The notes under the pieces are model-generated. The model was not told the DNA's origin. It saw nothing but the letters and a program-made list of their open reading frames with translations, and searched no databases. Made by a program: the position numbers and the translations under genes. Shown piece by piece: positions 1 through 11,900 of a DNA stretch of 64,000 nucleotides. Position 1 is the first letter of the stretch; each line of letters begins with the position of its first letter. Where the stretch lies: contig CM056377.1 of NCBI GenBank assembly GCA_029718625.1, forward strand, positions 94,976,998-95,040,997. Direction: 5' to 3'. The DNA comes from Synaphobranchus kaupii (taxonomy: Eukaryota > Chordata > Actinopteri > Anguilliformes > Synaphobranchidae).

Positions 1-214
1 ATTGGGAGTGGGAGGGCGGGGCGGTGGATTTTACAGCTATAGTTAATCGCCACGGAAAGTATGCGTCTAGAAAGTACAGGGCATTACGCGAGAGACGGAA
101 TGGAGTCATGTGAACTATGGAGGTCACATGTTACTGTGCTCCCTGCTTTTGATTCAAAGTCGAATTTGGTTTGCGCATGTATGCATACAGTGTGTGCATT
201 TGTGTATGAATGTG

Positions 215-216
<2 letters not shown>

Positions 217-291
<75 letters not shown>
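217..291. repeat. (GT)n then (GA)n microsatellite
   Basis: Over 60 bp of GT dinucleotide followed by six GA units. The long His/Thr or Cys/Val frames through it are artefacts. Confidence 0.99.
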
Positions 292-299
292 TGCATGCA

Positions 300-3200
300 T
301 TTGCATATACTGTATGTGTGTGTTCTTGCATAAAATATTTAACAAGCATACAGCTTCTTAATGGTGTAGGGTGAAACACTTATTTTGACTTAAGATTACA
401 TCTAACTGTTCTCCAGATGTTGAAAAGCAGGTTAATTTTGTTGAAAAGGGACAGTTCCCAGCCCCTTCTCAAATAAATAGGCATTTGGAAGCAGATGGCA
501 GGTTAATGCAGTAAAAGTCTGTGACTGATATTGTAACATTTAAATGTTACGGCATTTGCACGCCCTTTAATGACAATGGAGACACAATTGACTTTTATAT
601 GGCCATGATGTGCAGCATGCCCAAACTATTGCTGCTAAATTATAAACATGACAAGGGACTACATGCCGTGTTATTGAAGCTCATCGTGTAAATATCTGCA
701 GTGGCACATTGACATTTGCACAGAACGTGGCGACATTTTCCCTTGGTGACCATGCGAAGCATGTTGCAGGGGCCTCCACACCCATAGAGCATACAGGGAA
801 AGTGAGATCACCTGACAAAGGAAGAATGTGGAGTGCTACTACTCAAGCAGGCTCTGTCTGTTCCTCCATGGTCTCCCTGTAATGATCGTTAATGGCTCTG
901 AGTTATCAGTGACAAAGCTCAACCGACATCCTGGTGACTTTCCTTGTCTGGCACTATCTGGCCTTCTTTGACACTCACAGTGGAAAGAGAGGAAGACACA
1001 TACAGTTGAGGTGCAGGCAGGCCATGGCCTGGCACTGGTCTGAGATCAGTTTTTCTGAGGTGTTTGGGGTTTGTAGTAATGAATAAAATTACATGACCTT
1101 TCCGAAGTCACCAATATCACCAATATCACCTTTACTCTGGGAAGTGAAAAAGTGGCCTGGAGAGGTATTCTGGCGATATTGGTATTGACCAGGATGTGAT
1201 GTCAATGTGCCTTGTATGGTGTCATGATAAGTCTTAGCTATCATACATTTTCATTTTCAAAAGATACATTTAATAAATTGGAGAAGATAGAGAGGATAAG
1301 CGATCTTAAATGGATGGCATCTGACTGAAAAAATACATTAATATACGTAGGTACATCTCACCTGCCCCTCAAGATTCAGGCCCTGTAGCTAGCCTTAATC
1401 AGCAAAATCATGTTATTCACTCACTGACAAAAAGGTAATCATTCTAGATGATAGCTGATTATATCCACTAAGGAAATATTTTTTTCACTAAAGGCATTTT
1501 TGTATGACCTGTACTCTCGCTTTTTGCAACAGGATGAGGAGCCCCGCTTCTCATTGTTCTGGGTTTGGGGACTCCTACGGTTGCAGATTTGGGCTGAGAT
1601 TTCACTGGCACCACGGTGACTTGACATGTCTCTCTGTCACAAGTCATCTGAAAAAGCAGAACACAGATGTGAGTCAAGAGTCCTTGAGTTTCTCCTGTCA
1701 CCACTCCAACTGTATCAAAAACGGGGGGCGGGGGGCGGTTGAGAGAAAGAGGAAAAGAGATAGAGAGAGGGAGAGAGAAAGAGAGAGGGAAGAGGAATGA
1801 GAGTGTATGGCCATGGTACACTTTGTGTTGTTTGAGAAGCGCTGAGTTGTGCATCCGATCACTCTGGGCCCTGCTGGCTTTCTCCTCTGAGACTTGGCTC
1901 TGTCCCTCGTGGCCGTGTGCTGGCTTCAGCTGTCAGTCTCCCATGTGTTCTGTGATTATGACCGGGAAGCAGACCACGGCACAGATGTACGGTCTGGGTG
2001 GGCACAAAGCTTCTGCACTCAGCAAGACCGTCTTGTATTTTTGGACGTTCTGTGTGCACCTGTGCGTGAGACTCAAAGGAATTGACTGCGAGCATATCGT
2101 TTGCGTTGTAAGGGAAGTATACGTTCTCCGAGCACACACATTTCAGGAAAGCTGTTCCTGTTATCTGATATGAGTTAACTGTCAATGTCATTGGAGGCAC
2201 TATGAAAAATACTGCACCAAGGAAGAGTCACACACATACCGGCATAGTGATATTGTAATGGGAAATTAAAGAATGCTGTCACATATGAGTCATCCGTATC
2301 TATCTATATTTACTGTATAGCTACCTATATATGTATCTATTTAAAAGCTAATCAATTACAATTTTAAAAAAATGAACCATGACACAAAATCACAGATTTT
2401 ACTCTTTTTTTTTCAGAGCCAGGAAAAGTGTGTAAATTTTTCTCCATGCCAGAACCTTGCCAGCTGGTTCTTTTGACCAGCTCCCCTGACAGACTGTGTG
2501 TAGGAAGTTGTGAACATGAGTCATTCCGCAAGTCTCCCAAGCACCGCTTTGACACATTTTGAATGCATTTTCATTAATTAGAAGGCTGGCAGGGAATGTG
2601 GCACTTTGGTGAGGGTCACATTTTTTTAGGTGACCGTAAATAAGCAGAGCTCACTGCGGGAATTTCCCACACGTCCCCGCTCCTCTGCAAGCTGTGCCTC
2701 TTTTTCATTTTGAGGGCTAGTTGTGCTTGACCAGCAGATTGAGCGAGCATGCTGGCCCCATGAGCTCATGTCTATGCCCGCTGGCCTCCTCCAAGATTCT
2801 CACAGCTCAAATGCGATGTTATTTCTTCAACTGAAAAAAGCCCTTGCTTTACCCGTTTTACACCAGGCGGCATGCATTCGTTTAAAAAAAATTAGCAAGG
2901 CTTATATACCGTGAATAAATTGTCATTATGACAGACAGGAATTCAACTTAAAAAATCTCAAAATATTTGTCATGCGGAGGGTATTTTACAGAGTGGCTAT
3001 GATTTAGTTGCTTTGGGGTGGGGGGGAGGGGGGCAAGAATATGATACTTTATTTAAACATATGTTTTGTTATTGCTCATGATTCTCATGTTCAAAGAGAC
3101 TCACACCTATGCTTTGAAAGAAAACAACTGCAATGACACATTCTGAATGAATACTAAGATGTTGTGTTACAGGAAAACAGGTCGCTATTTTATTTTTTAA

Positions 3201-3855
3201 CATAGTGGGAACATTAAACTAATGCAAATCGGCTTGAAATGCATCAGTAATTTGTAGTAATTTTCCATGGATTTCAGCAGTTATTTAACTGAGTATTTAG
3301 AACAAATGAAATGTCTGCAGTGAACAGCTTGCATGTAACAGTTTGTGAGCGCATAGAAATGACTGTCATGATGATATGCAGAACAGAGCATTTGGAGTTC
3401 AACGCGTTGCCATGGATACGTGTCTCCTTGCCTGCGTCTGCCAGAGCCAGTGAAATTCTGTTGCCATATACTGGCAATTCACATTGCCCTCTGCTGTTCC
3501 AGTTTCAACTTCTCCACAGTGCTGAAAAAAGACGGCTGAAAAGCAGTGTAGTCAGGTGTAAGGTGTGTACGAGTGCACTTGTGAAATGCTGGCTTATGTA
3601 GACCTTTCACGCAATTTAGTGTCTGTTCAGATTAACCCCTAACATCTATCTATGAGCTCTCTCATTATGCACCATATGTCAGTATTAACAAGCATTTCAA
3701 TGATATTACACAATTTACAAACATTGTACATGAAAATTTACGAAAAACTGAAAATCCCTCAGCAGTGAACACTTAGCTTCCCTTAATTCTGATGACCGAT
3801 TCATTGATTGTACTATGAATCATGCTACAAGACTTGTGTAACCATTGTTGTTTTG
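300..3855. other. No confident gene
   Basis: Unique AT-rich sequence plus simple repeats. One exon-like stretch on the minus strand (1475-1648) has a strong acceptor but no recognisable product; see findings. Confidence 0.6.
1741..1799. repeat. GA-rich simple repeat
   Basis: Purine-only gagaga/gggaga tract preceded by a G-run (ggggggcggggggcgg). Confidence 0.9.
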
Positions 3856-3972
<117 letters not shown>

Positions 3973-4287
3973 TGTGTGTCCTTTCACACGTACAGTATGT
4001 ACTTGCAATTGCGCGCTTGTTGCATTACTCCCACTGCTCCAAGCTCCCACTCTTATTAATGTAATTGTGGAGTGGAGATGAAAGATTTCTGGTCGGAGCA
4101 TGCAGGCTAAATTCGTGGCAGTTCTGAATATTAAAGAACAGCCTGATGCAACAGCACAGCCTGTGACACAAACTTGGAAGGGAAGGCGCTGGCTAATTAC
4201 ATGTCAAGTGTTGATGGCTGTGCACATCCATCAAGTAGGAGTGACAGCTGTGAAGACACCAGGAGGAGAGATGCCACGCTTCTAAAC

Positions 4288-4289
<2 letters not shown>

Positions 4290-4353
<64 letters not shown>

Positions 4354-4493
4354 ATGTGCACGTGTGTAACTGTTTGTGTGTGCATGTGTGCGAGTTTGTG
4401 TTTGTGTGTGTGTGTGTGTGCATATGTGTGTGTTTGCACATGTGTAACTGTTTGTGTGTGCAAAGTCTGTGTGTCTGCGTGTGTATGTGTGTG

Positions 4494-4544
<51 letters not shown>

Positions 4545-4570
4545 GTGTGTATGTGCACATGCGTGTGCGC
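4290..4570. repeat. Compound (TG)n microsatellite
   Basis: Two long TG blocks (about 4290-4351 and 4499-4539) joined by TG/CA-rich degenerate sequence with repeated gtgtaactgtttgtgtgtgc. Confidence 0.97.
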
Positions 4571-6049
4571 TAGCTGCCATGCATGTGTGGAAAGAGGCAT
4601 TACATGGTGGTGAGGTAAAGTCTTATGCATCGCTGAAGGTTTGGCTTTGACAGGGCTCGGGGGTGTGGAAGGGCTGTTCCCGCCCTGAAGAAGAACCCGC
4701 CCTGCTTTCACTGCAGAGAGAGACGGCAGCCTGCCAGTCATTGGTAACCCCTGCTCTACCCTCAGCCTACCTGCACTCCCAGAGCAGTAATGCAGGATTC
4801 CACACTGTGCACACTGGAGTGAGCGCTTCCCTTCACCAGCCAAAGACGCCACTCATCCACACAGCCGGTGAGTGCTGCTTCCTTCTCGCCTGGGGCATCT
4901 TCGCACATTCTGTTACCATCCTCATCCTCCTGTGCTTGTTTATTTTTAATAATTATTATTTTATCGGGGTCTGTACTCTTGGGGCGCAAGAGTGTTTCTG
5001 AGAAGTCTCTGAGTCAGTGTGACAGATTAGACAGGAGAAAGAAGAACAGAGCAACTGCAGCAGGCTATGCCATCATATCATTCCACCTTAAAGGCTTCTA
5101 AACTCATATTTCTTTTGTATGGAAAAATCTGAGGAGGGGAAATTCGTGGGGTCCCTAAATCTCTAATCTTTTAATTCTTCTAAGCCTGCTGCTATTTCCA
5201 CCGGGCGATTTCTCACTGGGAGGTTCTTAAATCCTTTTGTCAACAGATTTATGGAGTCTGGAGTTTTAAAAATCACTTTCCTTTAACCGCTGAAGCCTGA
5301 GAGTTACTCTTCCATCAGATCTAAAGCCAAAAGAATCACCTGGTAGATCCTCTGGATCCCTTATTTAAAAATACTTGACTTACAGATTTTTTAAAAAGTT
5401 TATAACTGTGTGAAATGACTGTCGCCGTCGTTCTGTATAAATGCGTTTGTGTAGATACATATGATTCAAGGATGTTTTGCTTAAGGACCAAATAAAAATA
5501 GTATCATTAATAGTAATAAATGATCACATATAATGCTGTTAAATTAGCTATTTAAAGGGAACCCACTGCTTTCTAGACTGGGAGCAGATGCCACATGAGA
5601 TTTAGCGGTTAAACTGATCATCAGTGTTCAGATTAAAGGGGACAGATTACAGGGAACCTCCACCTAAAATGAAACAGTCTGTGAAGTGGGATCAGCATTT
5701 GACAAGCGAAGAGCAGCAGCATTTCAGTGTACTTTTGCACTGGTCAGGAATGTTTAAGGGTGAAACATCTTCAAACATCTGAAACATATCGAGTGTATTA
5801 TCATTATTATTATTATTATTACTGGTTGCTGTTGTCAGCACAAAACAGAAAAATAGTTTGTGCGGTTTTGTTGCTTATATTTTTTTATTCAGTCATCACG
5901 TGCAATGTTGTTCATTCTGTCCGGTTCCTTGTAATGGCACAGTACCTGAGGTTTTAGATTAGGCAAACAGCAGTTGACTCACATGACACAGGGGCTTTGT
6001 AAATATCCCATAGTTCCTCACAGCAACGTCACCTGTTGACAATCTTCAG

Positions 6050-6320
6050 TTTTGAGGACATGCACAAAGCCGCCACGTCGCGTCACTCGCTGTCCCCCGA
6101 CAGCGCAGCTGCGTCGCGCAGTTATTTTTGGACCGAGCGTATCGTTACACGCTGCTCGCCTACCAGGTGGGTTCCCACCCCCTGCCGTCATGCCTGTTGT
6201 CTGCGGAGGTCTATTTCCTGTCGCCGATGCGACGGGTCATGACCCGTTCGCACTTGTAAAATGGCCTGACGCCGATGATGAGCCCGCCGCTCTGTCCACC
6301 GGCCTGGTATGTGTCCCTTG
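6050..6320. other. CpG-rich patch of unknown nature
   Basis: Many CpGs (gccgccacgtcgcgtcac, cagctgcgtcgcgcag, gcgtatcgttacacgctgct) against an AT-rich background. A related decayed stretch is at about 8419-8460. It could be a promoter-type island or a young repeat copy. Confidence 0.45.
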
Positions 6321-7629
6321 AAAGGCCCAGAGCAAGCGGCCCCCATTTAGGTCGGATTTGCAATGCATTCTCCCCCACGTGAGTGCAGGGGTAAGCCGTA
6401 GTGCTTCTCTCCACTGTCCCATCCATACTCTCTCACCTCCATACCATAACCCTTCACTCTCCACACTGTACTGTGACTCATCCATCAACATTACATAAAT
6501 CCAATCCATAAGGCTTTTTACATGCATCAGCGTCTACAATTAACACTGAATGATATTTAGAATTGTAATTGTTTTGATCTGAATAAAAATGCTCCACAGG
6601 AACAGAAGGTCTAAAATATTATTACAATCATTACTGTGCTGTCCTGTGTCTTGTTGAATTTTATTGTATTTTTGGATAGTAAGGTTGACTTGGCAAAAGA
6701 TACAGTACGGATTAGCTGGTAGTTTGGAAGGTGATTTCACTGTCCTTCCAGGGGACCGAACAGATATTTATTGGTCTAATCCAGTCATCAGCCTCTCAGG
6801 ACATGAATTAACTGCCGTTATGCAACGAAATCAAGGCCAGCAGGACGGTCCACTGCAATGACATGAGTTTACAAATTCACTCAGGAACTATTTTTTCAAT
6901 GATAGAACTTTTGTTTTATGTGATTTGCACTGTACTTGCAATGCGGCTGCAAGGTACCTGAATGTACGTATTTGCCCTTGTTTTTATATTTGTATTGTAT
7001 TTAGGTAAAAGCAGGACAAAAGACGAGTGAAGCAACTAAACAGCAATGTTGGAATGAAGGAGGCAGTTAGAGAAACTCATTTTAAGCCATCAATGAGCAG
7101 AGCCGCGTTGATAATGGTTCACCTTTTCTCTCACATGCAGTCGATGATGAACTGATGACAGTGAGGTTGACAGGATTCCCATAAGGCTCCTAAACCCATC
7201 ATTTGTTCAGATTTCTAGATGCATATTGTACGGTAACGACATATTGCATCAATAATATTTCATGAACGCAGGTGATTTTATCCATACAGATTTGTCAGGG
7301 TGTGTGTAAGGGAAGGAGAATTGATTTAAAGGGTCCTGAATTTTTTTCAGACACGGGTGGGATTGGGATGAGCAATATAGGGTCCACAGGGCTAATACGA
7401 GGACAGTTGGCCACTGTCAGCATCATCTGTCCCCAAGTAAAAAAAAGAACAATGCTCTCTTACCTCCATGCAGGTGAATTAGCACACCTAAGGCTATAGT
7501 ATCAATATTGTCTGTTTAGGGTGGCCTTCACTTCTGTCAAAGTAATGTGGAGCTCTATGGTTTCCCTCGTAGCTTTTGATTATTTTTGTTTGTGTTCTTT
7601 AAAAGGGTACATTTTGGATAGTAGATATA

Positions 7630-7830
7630 CAGTTAAATACAAAAGTATTGGGACAGTGACACAATGTTTGTTGTTTTGGCTCTGTACTCCAGCATGTTGG
7701 ATTTGAAACAAAACAATGAACACGAGGTTAAAGTGCAGACTGTCAGCTTAATTCGAGGGTATGTACATCCATATTGGGCGAAGCGCGTAGGAATGACAGC
7801 CCTTTTAAACTCAGTGCTGTAACTGTAAAC
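7630..7830. mobile_element. Decayed Tc1-like terminal fragment
   Basis: Contains AAAGTATTGGGACAGTGAC and TTGTTGTTTTGGCTCTGTAC, the same end family as the element at 62628-63311. I see no paired end nearby. The right limit is approximate. Confidence 0.65.
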
Positions 7831-8922
7831 CAAACAACAGAATGTTATCCTGTACTATTTGACAGAGTAGTGATCGTGCTTGTGTCAACTCATAGACATA
7901 TTTCCTTTCATCTCACCCCCGGTGTGCTACATTGGTGGTAACAGTGGGATATGGCCCATATGGCATAGAAGCAGGCCTTGCCAAGGATGATGTTTCATAG
8001 ATCAAGAGGTGTGTGAGCTATAATGAAAGCTGAATGGCAGGCTAGAGGTTATAGCTCTGAAATATTGAAAGGGGGAGTGTCATTGCTTAAAGAGCACCAA
8101 GGATCTCTAATAGAACGTATTTTAGGCAAGGCACACTACCAGTTTGCAACCTGATCCGTTTTCTTTTCATAAGTCTTGTTGCTTGAATGCCCTCTGATGT
8201 TGGACACTGGGCTACCTTTAACTGGAAAGTGACATATTGTCTACTGGATCGAGATAAAAACACCATAGAAACTATAAACGATAGTGATTGTTACCCTGTC
8301 ACAATGGGTTTTTTAAATCCGCAGAAAAAATACCTTGGAAAAGTCAGCAACATTAGACAGTGTTCACTTGGACCTGGACTTTGAGCACATCACTTAATCG
8401 GCAGCAAAGAGTACAAGTCCTCAGTTTTGAGGGCATACACAAAGGCACCACATCATGTCAGGAGGAGCAGCAAAGCACTCAGCGTAAGACTGTCACAGGG
8501 AATTACCTCAACATGTCTCCTCTTGAACAGCAAGAGGTTGCAACAGCCTTTTTTTTCTGTAATTTATCGATGTCCGCAAAATGAGAACGTGGTCAGATTC
8601 TGTCCGCAGTTCCTAGCAGACTTTGTCCATCCTTCGAAAGTTCTGCCCGGATAAATCTGACACGTGATGTGTCGTTGAAACATGCCGGCCATGCCAACTA
8701 TTCCAGCTGGCCCCTTGCCACAGCTAGCCCCCAACCCCCTAGGGCCCAGAGTCCCGTGCCTCTGCTCAGACACACTCGCATCACAGTCCCTCAGCGGTAC
8801 TGGAGCTCATCAAAGCGTCCCTCCTGTCACCACAGACCTGTGGTGCAGCCTGCCGGCGACCCCTCCTCCCCTCTCTGTGCCACTCTCTCAGGTGTTCTCT
8901 CCCTCTTTTTTCCAGGCTTACC

Positions 8923-8967
8923 ATGGAAGAGGCCGACCTACTGAAGGAGCGATTCCAAGCTATAACG
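8923..8967 (+). CDS. palmd: palmd coding exon 1
   Basis: Residues 1-15, MEEADLLKERFQAIT, the conserved paralemmin N-terminus. The acceptor (tttttccag) ends at 8915, so this is not the first transcribed exon. The donor gtaaac starts at 8968, phase 0. Confidence 0.93.
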
Positions 8968-11900
8968 GTAAACATCCTCGTTTAAAGGGGAAATGCGGGA
9001 CAGTACAAACATAGGTGTGTTTGAACATCCATGGTTGTTCCTCCCAGGAAGCTATTTCAGTTGTGTTAAGCCAGCTGGTGTCCTTTGAATGATCTCGTTT
9101 CTCGGTAGTGGAACTGCTGGGCTTTTAGGAACTGTATCTATGGACATACCGAGCACAGAAGGACATTAATGCAGCTATTTTGTTTATAAAGTTTTCCGAA
9201 AGTGAGGCAGAAGCGTGAGGTAGCTGTAAAAATAGAGAGCTGAGAATGTTGTTTGTTGTGCCTGAATGTCAAATGTGGGATCAACATGAACAATTATGTT
9301 CATTCCTTCACCTCCACTGAGCAGATTAATAGAACTAAACAGCTCTGACTGGGTTCTTTTTTTCCAATCGGTTGTTCTGTTCACTCTACTGTATGCAGTA
9401 TTTTTATTCTTTCGTAAATTAGGCAGTTTATGGAGAGCAGCCTGTGCAGTCCAGGGTCACATCAATTTGCTATAGAGATGCTATCTACATGCCCTGCAGA
9501 TTAGCTTGATGGGGATCCAGTGAAGGTTATAAATAGAAAATAATGGGTCTTGATGCCAAGTCTGGAATAACAATTATTTACGTTATCTGCTCATTGTGAT
9601 AAAATTGTTAACGCTTACCTTTCTGTTTCTTATTTTTTTCAATTTTAAATGAGAGTTTTTACCATTGTATTGCTGCTACTAATAGGGAATGATGTTGATT
9701 TCTTCTGTAGTTCATTATTTAACATTAGCATCACATCATTATAAGATTAGGCACTCTCTTTGGAAGTGTTTGTGTTAGCTGTTTAAACACAGTCTGCCAA
9801 TTTTGTCTCACCGTCCAGTGAGTCATATATGCGCTGTACGTGTGGAGGAAAACAGCTGACATGTTGTTTTTGGCAGATGGCATTTCAAAACAGGTTGAAT
9901 CGCATGGCGATGACATTTCCCACCTCTCAGCCTCTTCCGGTGCCACACAATAGGTCCTTTGGGCTTCTCAATGGCCACATTCAGGGGAAGATGTCAGAAC
10001 ATGTCCAGTGATGGTACTGGTGTGACATGTCTCCTTTGTATGGTAACAGGGATGGGGATTGCTCTGAAATCTCTTTGTATCCACAGGATAAGAGAAAAAT
10101 CCAAGAGGACATTGCCAAGAAAAGGAGGGATATTGAGGAAGAAAAGTTAAAGCTTCAGTATTTGAAGGTATGGGACGTTTACATAGAATGTATATATGAA
10201 TTTATACCATGGGTTGGATAAATGCTCGATTCTGATTGGTTGACAGCTGTGGTTTAAATGCTTGTATATGAAAGGTCATCCGGGTCACTGGTTTGATCAC
10301 CGTTCTAAATTCACGTGCTGCCTGGCCAGCTAGTACACAACCTATGGATGGGAATGTCAAGCTATTGCTCCATAACCGGCTGATGCAGAGTCCAAAACGT
10401 TCAAGAAAATAAGTGGAATAAATAAAGTGAATTAATAAAGTTAAACTAGATTAACAATTCCTAAAGAAATTGTAGGTGTGGTTGCTTCACAGTGGTATCA
10501 ATTGCTGGAAATGGTATAGAAAGATGGTAATATCATATGTTATAGTGTGAGGTGGTAAATAAAAGCTGGAAATGGTATGAAGTGGTAATGCGGTATAAAA
10601 GGATCTAAAGAAGGTGAAAGTGTTAAAATATGGTGATGTATTTTGTGGTAAGTAGTCTAAAGAACCTGGAAGTGATACAAAGAAATAATGAATTGTGATG
10701 AAAGCACAAAAAGGTGATGGCAAATCATCTGGGATAGTATTGTTGGGTCATAACAGTGTTGTAGAGCAGTGGTCCTCAACCCTGGTCCTGGGGACCCCCT
10801 GTGTATGCTGGTTTTCGTTCCAACCACAATTGCAATACTTGAATTTTAACAAGCTGTTAATTTTTCTTAATTAGGTGTTTTTAATGTTTAGAGGGATTAT
10901 TTACATTCTTAAGCCACATTATGTTAGTAATAGCTATGCATGCCATGAAGAATAAAAGTCCAATATTCACATTGTGCTGTACTGTAAACAATTAAAAGGA
11001 GGTAAAAAATGTTTCAACTGATCAAATTAAAGACTGAGGTGAATCAATTGGCTCATAATTGGTGAAATTGTGGACACATGGCCACTAAAACTAACCGTTT
11101 GGTAAATAATGAAGAATTCAAAGACAAAGCAAATGATAACGAGCCAAACCTGCATTGTGTTAAGTTTAAGGAAAAAATTATGTTCAATTACCTAATTAGG
11201 AGCCTATTCACCTGAGTTCTTACCTCTTCTTTGTAATTGTTTGCAATATAACACAATGAGCATAATGAACATGGGATTTTTTTTTCTTCAAAGTATGCAT
11301 AGCTATTGCTAACATAACGTGGGTTAAGAGAGTAAAGAGTTTAAAGTGTTCTCTCTATACAATTAAAACACTTTAAAGAAACATTAATCTTTTTTTAGTG
11401 CGAACCATAGATCCGTCTCTTCTATACATTTCCGTAGCAAAACCGGTAAATAACATTAATCTGCAGATTAAAAAAAGTTTGTATTCAGGTGTATATATCA
11501 TCGTAATTTCCCCAATAGTTACAGCAAAGGTGAAAGGCTATGGGTCAGATGTCACCACGAAGTGCATCCCACGACTGAGGAAAACTTTCAATGCTACCAT
11601 GCTTCCATGCTCCAGAGTGTAAACTCCCAAGCCTTACAAAGAAGACCAAGCCTACAAAAGTCTTCTGTGATAAATGATGACAGAAACAGATGTGACATTT
11701 CTGTTTTGTTTACAAGCCTAATATTTGAGTAACACATGCCCTGCCATATATTGAAGCGGGGGTGGAGAGATCATAAATCCTCTGGGATACCAAGCAGCCA
11801 TATCTGGTATCCAGGCCCAATTTCTGGTAGCTCAGGTATATACTGCTATACTGGAATATCTACATATATACAGTGCCCTCCACAATTATTGGCACCCCTG

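Noticed and set aside
131..379. Long His/Thr and Cys/Val reading frames over TG/CA repeats (also at 3808-4101 and 4174-4852)
   Set aside because: Dinucleotide repeats are open in several frames on both strands; there is no splice or homology support.
1859..2200. 113-residue minus-strand frame
   Set aside because: The same region is open in plus-strand frames too, the ends do not match splice sites, and no family is recognisable.
8669..9014. Two plus-strand frames of 91 and 110 residues around palmdelphin exon 1
   Set aside because: They overlap the real exon in other frames and show no conserved sequence.
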